Assembly (NCBI RefSeq): GCF_000247695.1
Contig: NW_004624732.1
Span: 44,008,688 to 44,072,687, forward strand
DNA: 64,000 bases
DNA from: Heterocephalus glaber
Taxonomy: Eukaryota; Chordata; Mammalia; Rodentia; Bathyergidae
Direction of reading: 5' to 3'
Both the position numbers and the translations under genes were made by a program. Within the stretch, counting starts at the first letter, position 1. Each line of letters starts with the position of its first letter. The notes under the pieces are model-generated. The model was not told the origin of the DNA and made no database searches. It saw only the letters and a list, made by a program, of their open reading frames with translations. This document shows, piece after piece, positions 46,020 through 58,477 of the stretch.

Positions 46020-46120
46020 TTTTGTTTTTATTTTGAAAATTCCCAAACATGCACAAAAGTAGAGAAACTATTACTAGTAGAAACAGCCCCCATTAAAATA
46101 TCAAGACATTTGCAATGCTT
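46020..46120 (+). repeat. Old interspersed repeat, family not assigned
   Basis: The text 'ttttgaaaattcccaaacat' and 'gcacaaaagtagagaaacta' is related to the repeat at 4,835-4,950. Confidence 0.35.
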
Positions 46121-46399
46121 GTTTTAAATATCATCCCTTCTGTGATGTTTTTATCACTGAAATACTGTTAAAAAAAATCCTGATGTCATGTTATTTCAAT
46201 TCTAAGTACAACAGAGTACGTCAAACATCAAAAAAAGAACATCTTCTTATGTACTCTTGATATAATTCTATGTATGTTTAAAATATCTATTTTCATAATC
46301 CTTAAGTCATTGTTAGTAATTAACATTTTTGGTTTGATTTTTGTCTTTACAGTGCCACTTCCTCTTTTATAGTCATCGCTATTAGATAAAGAAATCCTT

Positions 46400-46640
46400 T
46401 TTTTGAGGGGGTTTCTGGGATTGAACTCAGGGCCTCAAGCATGCTATACATACTTTACCACCAAGCTACACTCAGCTTTCAATCTTTTTTCTTTTTTGAG
46501 ATAGGTTCTTGCCATGCTGCTCAAGCTGGCCTAAAGTCCTGAATTTGAACTCCTAGATTCAAGCAGTCCTCTTACTTCAGCATCCCAAGTAGTTGAGACT
46601 ATAAGCCTGTGCCACCATGCCAACCTTACATTATTATTAT
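46400..46640 (-). mobile_element. Composite B1+ID SINE (antisense), host of a nested SINE
   Basis: The plus strand has the ID part 'gggattgaactcagggcctc' ... 'ccaccaagctacactcagct', then the B1 part 'tttgagataggttcttgcca' ... 'cagcatcccaagtagttgag' and 'ctgtgccaccatgccaacct'. A young SINE is inserted just after its end. Confidence 0.82.
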
Positions 46641-46728
46641 TATTTGTGTTTTGTTGATACCGGGGATTGAACTCGAGTCCTTGCGCTTGCGCAGCAGGAG
46701 GCGAAACCACTGAGCTAAATCCCTGGCC
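46641..46728 (-). mobile_element. Young ID-like tRNA SINE (antisense)
   Basis: The plus strand reads 'gataccggggattgaactcg' ... 'ctgagctaaatccctggcc' with a degenerate tail on the left. A perfect 15-base duplication, caaccttacattatt, lies at 46,621-46,635 and 46,729-46,743. Confidence 0.93.
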
Positions 46729-46744
46729 CAACCTTACATTATTT

Positions 46745-48775
46745 TTAACTTCTTCCTGGGACCCTCCCTATGCCTTTCCCTAACACGGTGAGTTATTCAG
46801 AATCTTAATGCTGTTTCTGAATTCTGCATTTCAATTGGCATGACACAAGAAAGTTAAATTTAAATTTTGCTCAAATTTCAAAGTTTAATAAGTGTAAAAC
46901 TACTGCCATTTATTTTTTTTAAATGAAAAGAATCCACAATCTAGCTATCATGGCATTCAGTTATCTACTGGGTAATTTCTAGGGTATTTCTTTAGACTCC
47001 TTGGCAAACATAGAACACCCATTTTGGCTGAATAAAGCAAGTAAACAAATACTTAAAACTTAAAATGTAAATGACTGGAAAGAAAAATTTAAACCGTAGC
47101 TTGAAAATGGACAAGATTCAGACGTGCTAGAGGAAGAGAGTTTTGTAAATCAGAAACTCATGGGCAGCCTCTTCAGAGTACTGCCATTGGGATCAGCCTG
47201 CTCTCTGTGTATTCCACTGTTGTACCACTGTGCTGTTCTCAGAGTTTATGTCATATGCTCATCCTCTGGCCAAGGGCAGCCCCACCAAGGCCACACACAT
47301 GTAGAGGTGGTTTCCCAAAGAAAGGTCAGATATTGACCTCCAAAGAGCAGAGAACGGATGCCTCTTCGGCAGATTCAATCGTAGAGCAAGATAAGAATGC
47401 AGAGCCTTGCTCCTTCTTCCATCATTGGCTCTCTATTCATTAGATCTCTATTCAGTGGTCCACTGAAAACCCAACTTTCTCACCAGCTCTGGCTTTTTGT
47501 CTTTCCATATCTACGCACTACTATTAAGAGCTATTATTCTTACTGAATCTCCTTCCTTATTATCTCCTTCATCAGAAATCAGTGTTCCACTTACCTACAA
47601 TGTCCAAGATGCCAGAATTGATGAGTTCTGTGTATAATATACCATCCTGATGTCTTTTATAAACTGTTAAAAGGCTAAAATACACTCTATTTTATGACTC
47701 TCCATTTCCTTTTTGGATCTCACTTCTGCTTATTTATCAACTTTCCTTCTAGATCATTATTTTAATAAATAATATTAACTTCAAAGCCTGGATCACTTCT
47801 TCTGCTCTTACTGCCATAACAAGCCTCTTCCATACACACACAGACCATACTCATAGGCCATATTTGCACACCCGTTTTGTCAGTGCCTCACATGGCACTG
47901 AGAAGGCATATAATGAATGTTGGAATTTAATTGGGCTGTGAGAGAATTAATACTCTAGGAACTGGCCACATAATGGAAGAGGTCCAAGACTATTGGTCTA
48001 AGTGAGATGGCATTTTTTCTTCAAGGCCAAATGTTATAATCACCATATAAGAAGAAAAAAGGAAGTGAAGTTGTCTATGTATCACTCCTATCTCTAAGTG
48101 AGCTAGTTTGTCTTATCTGAGAAATCTATTTGGAGAAAAAAATCTTACACACTAGTGCCTCCACCATATATGATACTTTGTAGTGATCCCACCTTGGTTC
48201 ATAAGAGGCATAGTAGTATTTTATATGAATATGGGGTAATATTTATGCAGATTTTATAGTAGGAAGAGATTTGACTAGTCAGAATATACCGAGGCAGGAG
48301 TTGAAAGAACCAGTTGCTAAGGTAGATGGCTACAGAGAACAAGGGAAATTATAAAGTTTGAAATGCCACATTAGGTCCAAATCTTAGATCAATAATCTCA
48401 CCTTATGAGTATGTCCCACATTGTAATCACATATAAAAGCTTCAAGCAAGCTTTCTTCCTCCTGATCCAATTGTTCCCAGTTGGGAATATTCCCACATCT
48501 CTTCAGAGGAAACTTAGCTCCAGTTTATTCACTTGCCAAGTCCAGACTGGGCCTGGATGTTATCCCACTTTCATTAGTGATCAGTGGGTCACTATCAAAC
48601 ATATAATTGTATACAAGGCCAATAGCCTTCTTCAGAGTTTAGTCCCTACTCTTTTTGCTCAGTATTCCCCACATATAAGCATACTATTTAATTGACCTCA
48701 GTTGACTATCATATCCATGAGAATCTACCGTCCACATTTTTTTAAACTTGGCTGTTGTTATCTAAGTCTTAGTTC
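46745..48775. other. Long stretch without a supported feature
   Basis: Parts near 47,700-47,930 may be very diverged L2, but I cannot draw boundaries. Open frames at 47,124-47,443 and 48,405-48,695 have no motif or splice support. Confidence 0.35.
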
Positions 48776-48779
48776 AAGG

Positions 48780-49330
48780 TTTCATCATTTCTTTTCTGGC
48801 TAGTTGCAATGATCTTCTAACTTCTTCCTTCCTAACAGTTGAGCCACTACCCTATCATTTTTCCAGGAAAATCTTTCCAGCATGCAGATCTGCTTACATT
48901 CTTGCTGTCACTAAGCCATTTCAGTTCTACAGTAAGTGTCCATGGTGTAATCGCTGTCACTTCCAGCGTGAGCTTGAAGCCTAGCTCATACCAAATAACA
49001 TCACATTTCCTTAATATGCTTCCTCTTGGATAATTCTAGGCCTTTGACTATGTAGTTTCTCATTGATTCACTCTTCCGACAACACCAAGGCTCTCTCCTC
49101 TGGAAAGGCTTCCATGATTTCACCAGACTACACAGTGCTGTCATAGTAACTCATAGGTATTTCTATTGTAATGCTCATTATGTTGCTGTATCTGACTGCT
49201 GACATGCCCATTTTTTCATTGCAGTGGAAACGGCTCAGATAATTTTAGTTTTCTTGATAACTAGCATGGAACTTGGAGTACTGTGGGGCATTGTTTAAAT
49301 TAGTGAATGGGGACATGAATGGAGAAAAAC
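48780..49330 (+). mobile_element. L2 relic (sense)
   Basis: Resembles the L2 3' half in order: 'tctggctagttgcaatgatc', 'gtgtaatcgctgtcacttcc', 'tcctctggaaaggcttccat', 'ctaggcctttgactatgtag' and later 'gcatggaacttggagtactg'. Confidence 0.45.
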
Positions 49331-49634
49331 TATTCTACAAGTGTAAAAATTCATTAAGCCTGAGCATACAAAAACAGAGTCCTAGTATGGATTTCTCTGT
49401 TTGCACATCACATAAACGCAACTTAAATTAGCTCAGGATAAAGGAGGATTTATTGGAAAGACACTGGAATATCTCAGGTAATTAAAAAAAGAATTCATCA
49501 ACTGAACTGTGAAAAAAAAACCTGGAAAGCAGTTCAGCCTGCAAAATACCTAAAACCAAGTTCAAATGTCACTTGTTTGTGTATCAGTGTGTTTCCTCTG
49601 GCCATTTCTGGTCTTTCTACTGTAAACTTTTTTT

Positions 49635-49808
49635 AGGTTCAGTAGTTCTTACAACTAGCTGCACGTTAGAATCACCTGAGGGTGTTCTAAAGAAATATTG
49701 ATACATGGGGCCCATCCCAGAGCTACTTGATTAGAACTTCTGGGGGTTGGTGCCAGGGTATGTTTTTAAAGGTTCTCAAGGTGATTCTAATGTGCAGCTA
49801 GGGAAGAG
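49635..49808 (+). mobile_element. MER5-like hAT non-autonomous element
   Basis: Ordered match to MER5-type elements: 'gttagaatcacctgagggtg', 'gcccatcccagagctacttg', 'ttctgggggttggtgccagg' and 'ctcaaggtgattctaatgtg'. The ends are partly complementary ('agctgcacgttagaatcacc' against 'ggtgattctaatgtgcagct'), as expected for terminal inverted repeats. Confidence 0.7.
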
Positions 49809-50135
49809 ATCTACCTTTCCTTGTGCTAGAAGACAGAGAAGCCAGTACTTCCTGGATTTCATATCTTATCCCCATAGCTTCTCTCTCAGGGAAAAAACAA
49901 GACTCACTGTCAGATCTCTTCTAAAAAATTCTCCAGAAGAAATCTTTTTGGCTTGGGCTGGGTCTAAAAGCCATCTCATGAGCCATCAGTACAAGTCAAG
50001 TGGGTAGGGGTCACATTAAGTATGGTAGCTCAGGCTGATGGGTAGACTGGAGTGTGTACTATTTGAAACAGTAATCATTCTAAAGAATGATAATAGTGTT
50101 CCTAGAAGGAGAGGGTTGAAACAACAAAACAATAT

Positions 50136-50226
50136 TTTTTTTTGGTTTTTTGGTACCGAGGATCAAACCTGGGTCCTTGCGCTTGCGGGGCAGGCTGCAG
50201 AATCACTGAGCTAAATCCCCGGCCCT
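50136..50226 (-). mobile_element. Young ID-like tRNA SINE (antisense)
   Basis: The plus strand reads 'tggtaccgaggatcaaacct' ... 'ctgagctaaatccccggccc'. A perfect 13-base duplication, aacaaaacaatat, lies at 50,123-50,135 and 50,227-50,239. Confidence 0.93.
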
Positions 50227-50244
50227 AACAAAACAATATGTAAT

Positions 50245-51915
50245 GCATGTGTAATGAAATCATATTTACAACAAAATTTAAAGTTCATAAGGCAATAAAA
50301 ATTTGCTTGTATGAATGAATAATAATACATTATGAATTACATAGTTAATATGTGCAACTTAGTGTTTAGATATAAATAATAAACATTTAACATAAATGTT
50401 GGAGGTAGTATTATGATGACCTAACCCTACTGGGTTTTTTTCATATTTATAAGCAATGTCAATATTATAAAGTTTTGTTTGCTTGCTTAATGTTGGTTCA
50501 GTGTAGACCTCTTTATGGACAGAAATAAAGCCAGGCCTAATTTCATCATATGATTCAAAGTCCCTAGTTCTAGGCCAAAAAAAAAAAGGAAGGGAGGGGT
50601 GGCTAGAGAATGACAATGAACTCTGAAGTCTAGCTTTTGGGCATCTTGGAAGTCATTGGAGTTAAGAGGAGGGGAAAGACATTTCTAGTTGTGTTCAGGC
50701 AGTAAAACAAAAAGTAAGGACACGTTAGAGGGAAGGAATTTGCCAGCAGGCAGATCTATACTTGGGTAGAGAAGGTGCTACATTCCAGGGCTGATATTAG
50801 AAAAAGCCAGAGGTGTCTAGACACTCCTGTCTGCCCCTAAAAACCTCCCCGTGGAGTAGGGAACTAAGAACTGTCTGGAAGAGAGACAACCATATACACT
50901 ACTTCTTACAGCCTCTTCAATATTTCATTTTATATTTAAAATTTTAAATATAAATAACAGAAATTGTTAACAGTGGTTTTTCTAGGAAAAAAACAGAAAA
51001 GACTCACTTTTTTGCTTTATCTCCATATTTTTATTGTTTTATAATGGTTGACATAGTGAACCTTTATTCCACTAAAATGTGAAGAAAAGCTTTTTAAAGT
51101 AAAAATATAGTATAACACAATGGGCAGTGTATAAAATTTTAATACCTCTTAGAAGTTAGAGAAATGATTATTTTAAAAATCTGATAATAGTTATCTCAAT
51201 AAAATAAAATGCATTGATTCTGTAAGGAAAACAACCCTCAAGAAGGATAGAGAACTAATATTGGATACAGTTTTCAGCCTTTTTTCTAGGAGAAAATCCC
51301 AAGAGATTATGAGAACAGGGCGTGTGAGATGGGGGAGGACTGGGGAAGACGTCTGGAGGTGGAATCTTAGCTTGTACATCTTTTTTTTTTTCTTAAGCAG
51401 AGAGAGTAGCCCTTGTTACCTTCAAACTAGCTCTGAAAAATAAAAGCTATTTAGGTATTTCAAGCAGTTTACAGGAAACACTGAATTTCAGTCCCCTGTG
51501 TCGAGTTCCCCAGGGATAAAAACAAAACTTTCTCAGTAAAAGGCTGACATCATATTAGAAATTTATTCCTGCCTCTTTTCCTATGGATCTCTCCTGGACC
51601 CAAGGCCCAGGGTAAAGTAGACTATTATTATTTGTTCTGTAATGCAGAAGATCTACTGTGGGAGTTTAAATTCTACTGTGCATTTTAAAAATGATTATGA
51701 AAAGGCATTCAGGTACAGCAAGGCTTGTGCTTCTTTTATAAAGGCTTAAGCAAATAAGCAAACAAATGACTGGATTGTTGTTATTTAACTTGAGTCCCCA
51801 AGGTCCAATACTTCCTTTGAATACACACATATGAGCGCCTCAGCTTCAAGGAGTCATGACTCACAGCTGAGGGCAGAATTTTAGCCCTTTGAATTACTGC
51901 AACAGGGCTTTCAGG
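50245..51915. other. Long stretch without a supported feature
   Basis: No recognised gene or repeat beyond A- and T-rich simple runs. Confidence 0.4.
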
Positions 51916-51917
51916 AA

Positions 51918-51968
51918 ACACACACGCACATGCACACGTGTACACACACACACACACACACACACACA
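51918..51968. repeat. (CA)n microsatellite
   Basis: CA-repeat with a few interruptions in its first half and a pure run of about 13 units at the end. Confidence 0.93.
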
Positions 51969-52607
51969 GGACAGGGCCAATCTTGAGTTTTGTTCAAGGC
52001 CAAGTAATTGAAGGCTGTAATTCTTTACATCTGCTCAGTCATCCAGCCCAAGAAGGTGTTTCTTGTCCACCTCCACATAGTGGAAACTATATTGCTGAAT
52101 TTTCCACATCTGAAGAAGCAGATGATTTAGCGAACACCTTCCCACAGATATTTTTAAGGTGCTCATCTACTTTATGAGTAAAGTTTTCTTTCCAACTGCT
52201 CTCCTTTTTGTCAGAGTGCCGGTTCCACTTCTAGCATTGTTCAGCTTAGGTTGCTGGGAGGCAAAGGATAGGCAGAGAAAATATAGATCTGCAAAGGAAG
52301 GAAGGGTTGGGGTAAGGAAGACCTGGGGAGCGGGACTTAGGGAGGAGACAGATTTAGAAAACCTGGAGGAAAAGGGTGGAGTGAGAGATAAAACAAAACA
52401 TTTAGGAGAAGGGATTAGGGAGATAAGGAGTTCAAGGAAGAAACATGAGTAGAGAAAAACAAGAATGAAAGGATGTATAGATAACCAGAGTAAATAACAA
52501 AAAGGAAAGCATTCTCCTTTTATTTTAGAAAAAGGTGTTACACATTGTATACATTATCACATTATTATGTTGTACCTTATAAATTTGTGCAATTGAAATA
52601 ATCCCAT

Positions 52608-52712
52608 GGTCTAGGGATGGAGCTCACTGGTAGAGCGTTTTCTTAGCATTCACAAGGCCCTGGGTTGAATCCCCAGCACCACAGGAAATAAAAATAAATA
52701 AATAATAATAAC
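52608..52712 (+). mobile_element. ID-type SINE (sense, older)
   Basis: Reads 'tctagggatggagctcactg', 'gtagagcgttttcttagcat', 'ccctgggttgaatccccagc' and then an AAATA-type tail. The 'gtagagcg' form is the common rodent ID type and differs from the young family in this window. Confidence 0.85.
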
Positions 52713-53194
52713 TCACACATTCCCTCATACCCTCCAAAATTTTTTTAAAAGGTGTCACTATATCGGTTCTTCCCCCAAAATTTTTCTTGAGCAATTTTTA
52801 ATGACTCTTATTTGGCAGTGTTACAAGTCAGCAAATACAGTCATCAGCTCCATTTTTTAAAGATCAAAATTGAAACAATATTTTCTTTACTATGTTCTTT
52901 TAATTACATAATGAGGGGGTTAAGTAAAAGAAGATATGTTTTTTAAATTAATTTTTATTTGAACACTAATTATTGCTAAATCTATAGTATTATAAAAAAT
53001 ATGAAAATATGTTATATTTCATTTATCAAATTTTTAAGATTTGGACACTATGATTTTAAAACATGTTTGCTTCTTCAAAGTAACCCCATAAAAATATGAT
53101 GGTTCATTCATCCAACTAATATTCATTCTATCTTCTTAAGTATTTGAAATACAAAATAGAAAAAGACATCATGAGGTTTATAATTTGTTTCATT

Positions 53195-54575
53195 TTTTAT
53201 CATTTGTAATTTTACTAGTACAAGTTAGATTTACATAACTATCACGGTCATCACAGGGAATTTGTACCTTTACATGATGTATCTTGATTCCTTTTTTTTC
53301 CCCATTCCCCTCCCCTCCCTTCAACCTCTCTTCCCCTTCCTTATATATAAAAGCCGTGTTTCCATTTTTTTGTTCTTTTCTCATTTTTTCTTTTTCCTTC
53401 TTTCCCCCTCTCCCCTCTCTAGTTCCCCCTTCCTATTGAACTATTCTTTCTTATTTCACACTGTCTATTATACACTTTTGTCCCTATTTACATTTTTAGT
53501 TTCTTACACCAGACAATAAAATATTTATAAATGTGTGTCCAGTTTATTTCACTTAAGAGTATGGCCTCAATGTGCATCCATTTAGCTATAAATGTCTCAA
53601 GTTTATCCTTTATGGCTGAGTAGTATTCCATTGTATAGAAAAACGACATCTTTTTTATCCATTCATCAGTTGATGGGCATTTGGGTTATTTCCAAGATTT
53701 AGCTATTACAAACTGTGTCACTAACTATAAACATGGAGGCACATGTACCGCTGTGGTATGATGCTTTTATTTCTTTTGGGAAGATACCCAGAAGAGGAAC
53801 AGTTGGGTCAAATGGGATCTCTAATCCTAATTTTTTGAGGAATCTCCACACTGATTTCCACAGTGGTTGCACCAGTCTGCACTCCCACCAACAGTGGAAA
53901 AGGGTTCCTTTTTCCCCACATCCTTGCCAGCATTTGTTGTTGGTTGATTTCTTGATATTAGCCATTCTTTCTGGAGTGAGATGGTATCTCAGCTTTGTTT
54001 TAATTTGCCTCTCTCAGATGACCAGTGATGTTGAACATTATTTGCCATTTGTACTTCTTCATCTGAGAAGTGTCAGATGCCCACTTTTGGATTGGGTCTT
54101 TCAATTTGAGGGGGTCTGATTTTTTTCAGTTCTTTTTATGTTCTACATATTAGTCCTTTATCTGAGGGACTACTGGCTAGAATGTTTTCCCACTCTGTGG
54201 GCTGTGTGTTCTCTCTGCTGGTGATTTCTTTTTCAGTGCAAAAGCTTTTTAATAGGGTGAGATCCTCGTTGTTGATTCTTTGTATTATTTCCTGTGCAGT
54301 ATGGTTTTGTTCATGAAGTGTTTGCCTACCCCTATATCTTCAAGAGTTCTCCCTATTCTCTCTTCCAGCAGATTTAGTATTCCTCTTTTAATATTTAGAT
54401 CTTTGATTCATTTTGATTTTAATTTAGTGCATTGTGAGAAACACGGGTCTAGTTTTAGTCTTTGGTATATTGAAAGCGAGTTTTTCCAGCACCATTTATT
54501 AAAGAGGCTATCCGTCTTCCAGTGGACATGTTTGGCCCCTTAGCCAAAGACGAGGTGGCTGAGTGTATGAGGTTT
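53195..54575 (-). mobile_element. L1 3' portion (ORF2 C-terminus and 3' UTR, antisense)
   Basis: The plus strand starts in the complement of the L1 tail ('catgatgtatcttgattcct', pyrimidine-rich 53,290-53,440) and proceeds into the complement of ORF2. On the minus strand, 53,699-53,965 encodes [38 protein letters not shown] and [10 protein letters not shown]. Further right lies more upstream ORF2 ('ctacatattagtcctttatc', 'gcaccatttattaaagaggc'). At about 1.4 kb it is the longest continuous L1 3' segment here, and it contains frameshifts and stops. Confidence 0.85.
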
Positions 54576-54834
54576 ATAATTTGATGGAAAGGGAAAAATT
54601 AATCAGTGGTCTTGAACCACACATTAGCAAATGGAGGAGATGATGCTCGAGGCAGATGTGTAAGAATGGTGAAAGTTGGTCTAATAAAGAAAGAAATAAA
54701 GATGGAAAAGTAGAAGATGAGAAAGGTATTCCAAGAATAAATTGAATGTAAAAAGAAGAAAGGAAGATAAAGTAAAAAAGGTGGTTGGGAGATGATAGTG
54801 AGAAACAGGATAAGATTAAGAAAGGAATTTGTAG

Positions 54835-55120
54835 GAAAATGGGTGTATTTTGAGCCCATAATGTTAAGTGAAATAAATTAGACACCCAAGTTTAAACATC
54901 ACACAGTTTTTCTTACATGAGAAACCCAAATTATAAATAAAGAGCAAAACAAAAAATAGATAATAGGAAGTAGGCAATAGATCTGTCTCAAATGGCAAGA
55001 GACGGATGGAGGGGAGAGGAAGGGAATGTACTAAAAAATTAATTAAGGTATGGTATGTCCCAACTCCTCACAAGGAACATTGTGTACTGCAAACATGTAC
55101 TAATAAAAAATGATTTTGGG
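54835..55120 (+). mobile_element. Older L1 3' end (sense)
   Basis: Matches the older tail at 7,440-7,740: 'taatgttaagtgaaataaat', 'acatgagaaacccaaattat', 'gcaaacatgtactaataaaa'. Confidence 0.65.
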
Positions 55121-55224
55121 GCTAAGTAAATTATTTGAATTCTAAATCATATCTGAAGCCACTCAAAACTAGAAATTCTACTTATCTGAGTAAACATATG
55201 TATTAGAGAGTCTATCTAAACACA

Positions 55225-55760
55225 TTGATTTAGAAAGGACCAGATCAAAAGCAAGGAGTCCAGTTAGGAGACTTAAATAATAATCCAGGAAGGCTCTGGT
55301 TTGCCTGGAGAGTGACTTTGAGGAAGAAAGTCATATCCACACTTGAGTATGTAAGTGTTAAAGAACTGATTGAATGTTAGGTATGAGAAAGAATGAAAAA
55401 ATAACTTCAGAATTTCTGGGTTGTACATATGGGTGGATGGTTGTATATTCAGCAAAATATGGGAACCTCAGAATAAGAGCAAGTTTTAGATGAAGTTATT
55501 TGTCCAATGACTCAAAAGAGACTAGTTTATGGATAACAGAGCTAGAAGAAGATCAGCAGAGAGACAGGGAGGCTGTCAAAGGAGCCTACAGGGGGAACAG
55601 AGAAGATTGTTAAAGACAGGGGAAAGTGGCATTACAAAAGGGGAGGAGGAAGAAGTTTTCCAGAAGGATGATATGATAAATAGTGGTCATGTTACACAGA
55701 GGAAAAGTAAGAAAAGGAGGGTAAATCAGCTAGTGAAGTGGTTGTAAAGTTGAGGACAAG
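55225..55760 (-). mobile_element. L2 relic (antisense)
   Basis: Contains 'ccagttaggagacttaaata' and 'ataatccaggaaggctctgg', then purine-rich text in the antisense L2 order. It is diverged, and its right boundary is uncertain. Confidence 0.45.
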
Positions 55761-56689
55761 GATATAGGCTATTCTTTTAAGAAGTTTCACCTGTGAAAGA
55801 TAGAAGATATATAATGTAAGTAGGAGATTTACCATCATCATCAACATGGTCTTCCTTCTTATCATCATCATGTCTACCACTAAGATGATGAAAGAGATAT
55901 AAGCATGTTTATATGAAATAAAGTAAACAGAATGGGAAAGACTAGAGATTCAAGTAATGGAGAGAATAACAGATGGAACAAAGTTTCTGAGAATAAAGTT
56001 AGGGGTGATACGTATTTTGCCAAGATCTTATACACAACAGGAGGCATAATTTCTAACCTACTTGAATACAACTCTAGGAGATGTCATTCACATGGACTAA
56101 AACATAAATGGCATCTCCAGAGTAGTAGTATAGTTGGCAATCCTGGAAATGGAAAGTATGAATCTAGCAATCTCCCATATCACCTTTATCCCCTTCTCTG
56201 AGTAATATGAGAACTGCCTCTAACTCATTGAAGTCCTCGATACTGAAACCAAGGTTATCTGTAAGTGCCCACACTCCTATGTGAATGACAACAATTGACA
56301 AAAGAAATATAACCAAATATTCTGTTTCACCAATCCAATCTTCTTCTAGTTGCCATTCCACATATATTTTTGATCACTTTTTATACCCCACTGAATGCTA
56401 TGCTAGTCTTTGAGGAAAGCAGAAAGATGCTAAACAATAAGGATCATCAAACTCATTATGGTCTTATGTGAGAGAAAAGACAAATCTACTCAAACAAAAC
56501 TATTAGGAGATACTGCCAAATAAGATGTTTAGAGTTAAAGGACTTTCATATAATTGAGAAGAAAGGAAATGTAAGATCATCTCTAGTGATTTTCAAACTG
56601 TGTTTCCTAGAACCTTAGGGCTTGGTGGAATGCTTCAGGAGTTCCACAGAGAAGGATGTGTTCTCTGCCAAGCATTGAAGGTTTAAATT

Positions 56690-56960
56690 GATTCAGGAGG
56701 CTCACTTGACAATGTTTGTAATTACAAACAACTTAAATGTCTTTCAACTGGGGTCAGTCCAAATAAATTTCATACAATGAAATACTAACTAGCTGTTTTT
56801 TTAAAAAGAGAAATAAATCTATATGTTTTGTTAGGAAAAGATCTCGAAGATCTGTAATTAAGTGCAAAATAAGTTGCAGAAAAATATTCATGGCATAATC
56901 CCATTTCAATAAAACAGAGATACGTGTGTGTAGCTTGTATATATTTTAAATATTATTTTT
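56690..56960 (+). mobile_element. Ancient L1 (L1M-like) fragment
   Basis: Text such as 'aaacaacttaaatgtctttc', 'atacaatgaaatactaacta', 'agtgcaaaataagttgcaga' and 'atggcataatcccatttcaa' is typical of old L1 3' regions. Confidence 0.6.
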
Positions 56961-57033
56961 AGAAAGATACAGAGTATTGAGAATTTTCTACGTCAGTAGT
57001 GAGACTGCACATGGTATAGGGAGCAAAGGGCAA

Positions 57034-57126
57034 TTTTTTTTTTTTTTTTTTCGGTACCGGGGATCGAACTCTGGTCCTTGCACTTGCGCAGCAGGCAGCG
57101 AAACCGCTGAGCTAAATCCCCGGCCC
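57034..57126 (-). mobile_element. Young ID-like tRNA SINE (antisense)
   Basis: A long T run followed by 'tcggtaccggggatcgaact' ... 'ctgagctaaatccccggccc'. It is one of the least diverged copies. The flanking 'ggcaa' words are a short candidate duplication. Confidence 0.9.
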
Positions 57127-57164
57127 GGCAAATTATTGATTTAGTTAAAACTTCTCAATCTTTT

Positions 57165-57235
57165 GATAGAAAACTGAGATTCAGAAATACTGTGACTTAG
57201 TCATACAGCTAGCATTAGACAAAACCTGAAACATA
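57165..57235 (-). mobile_element. MIR fragment (antisense)
   Basis: Short match: 'gaaaactgagattcagaaat' followed by 'agtcatacagctagcattag'. Confidence 0.5.
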
Positions 57236-57719
57236 AGTTCAACTTTTGATTTCTCATTTGCTTCTCTTCATGCCTCAGTAAAAGATCACTACGTTCAGGA
57301 ATAGTTTGCAAAAGAACTGCTTGCTTTTCACCTCTCTGTTTGCTACCATAGATTATTTCCCTCTCTCTTCTCATCCTATACACAGCTCGATTTCCTCTCT
57401 CCCTAATATGTACAGTTTCACTCACCAAGCAGTGACACTCAGGGCATCTATTGCTTGTTGTACAAAATAAGGTTTTATTCCTGGAAGGAGAGTCTGTCCT
57501 CAGGTCAGGCAGTAGGGCAGACACTGGGAAACAGGCATAGTAAACATTGGTTTAATTGAAATGAATGTTGTATTTATAGATTTTGGAGGGCAGGAATACC
57601 CAAATTTATAAAAAAGGATAATTACCTGAGCCTCTCATGTTAGTCTCGCTTTCTATGAGAACAGAATATTATTAAAGATATAAAGGTGCTAAATGGTTCC
57701 TTTACTAAGTAATTTTGGT

Positions 57720-57940
57720 GAAGTCAAAATCCAAGCTGTGTCACTTATTAGTGTGAGAACATGGGAAAACTGTGTACCTCAGCCCCTGTAACTGTCCGTT
57801 TCTCCTTTGTTAAATGAAAAGAAGAATAACATCTAACTCCTACAGTTATCATTTGGAATAAATGAGATAGTGGCTGTGAAGTGCTTAGCTCAGCGACAGC
57901 GCATGAAGTTCTCATAGTCAGTTGTTACTGTTTTTCTTAT
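57720..57940 (+). mobile_element. MIR SINE relic (sense)
   Basis: Full-length-like order: 'ccaagctgtgtcacttatta', 'cctcagcccctgtaactgtc', 'gaataaatgagatagtggct' and 'gtgaagtgcttagctcagcg'. Confidence 0.75.
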
Positions 57941-58084
57941 TAGATATTGAAAATATTGGAAGGAAGTAGGTTAATTTAGCCTTCTCTCATTTTAGAAACA
58001 TTAATATCACCTTAGATTCTCCTTTGATTTTAAGAAAACCAAGAAATCCATTTTTCAAGAAATAAAGTTATCACTTCTGTTCAT

Positions 58085-58200
58085 TAGTGTAATTTTTTTT
58101 CAAATGAACAACTACTGCATGTGAGGCCCCATGGAGATGGAGGGATGAAAATGATATGGGCCCTATGCTCACGATGCTTAGGGTCCAGTGGGCTCACTTC
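58085..58200 (-). mobile_element. L2/MIR3-type fragment (antisense)
   Basis: 'tactgcatgtgaggccccat' followed by 'ccctatgctcacgatgctta' and 'gggtccagtgggctc' parallels the antisense 'gtgccaggccc ... catggagcttacattctagtggg' end of L2. Confidence 0.5.
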
Positions 58201-58477
58201 TCATTCTCCAACACAAGGGAACACACCTGGCCCAGGCAAACCTGACACTATTCATCATATGTATATAGAGGGTAAAGGATAGGCAGCAGTAATTCATATG
58301 TAGGCTGGTGAAATGGAGTGAATGATATAGCTTAGGTGCTCACAAAGTTTTTGGCGTTGGGATCATTTTACATTCTTACAACTTAAAATATTTTCTAAAA
58401 AGCTCTTAAAATGTAGGATATAGTTATTGTTGAATATTTTAGAAATGAAAATATAGAAAGTTTTAAAATATTTATTT

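Noticed and set aside
16924..51968. Possible CRISPR-like or clustered repeat arrays
   Set aside because: The only tandem repeats are simple microsatellites (CA, TAA, TATC types), and the dispersed repeats are transposable elements.
6525..57126. tRNA genes suggested by A-box and B-box words
   Set aside because: The words belong to tRNA-derived SINEs with A-rich tails and target-site duplications. No cloverleaf with paired acceptor and anticodon stems is kept.
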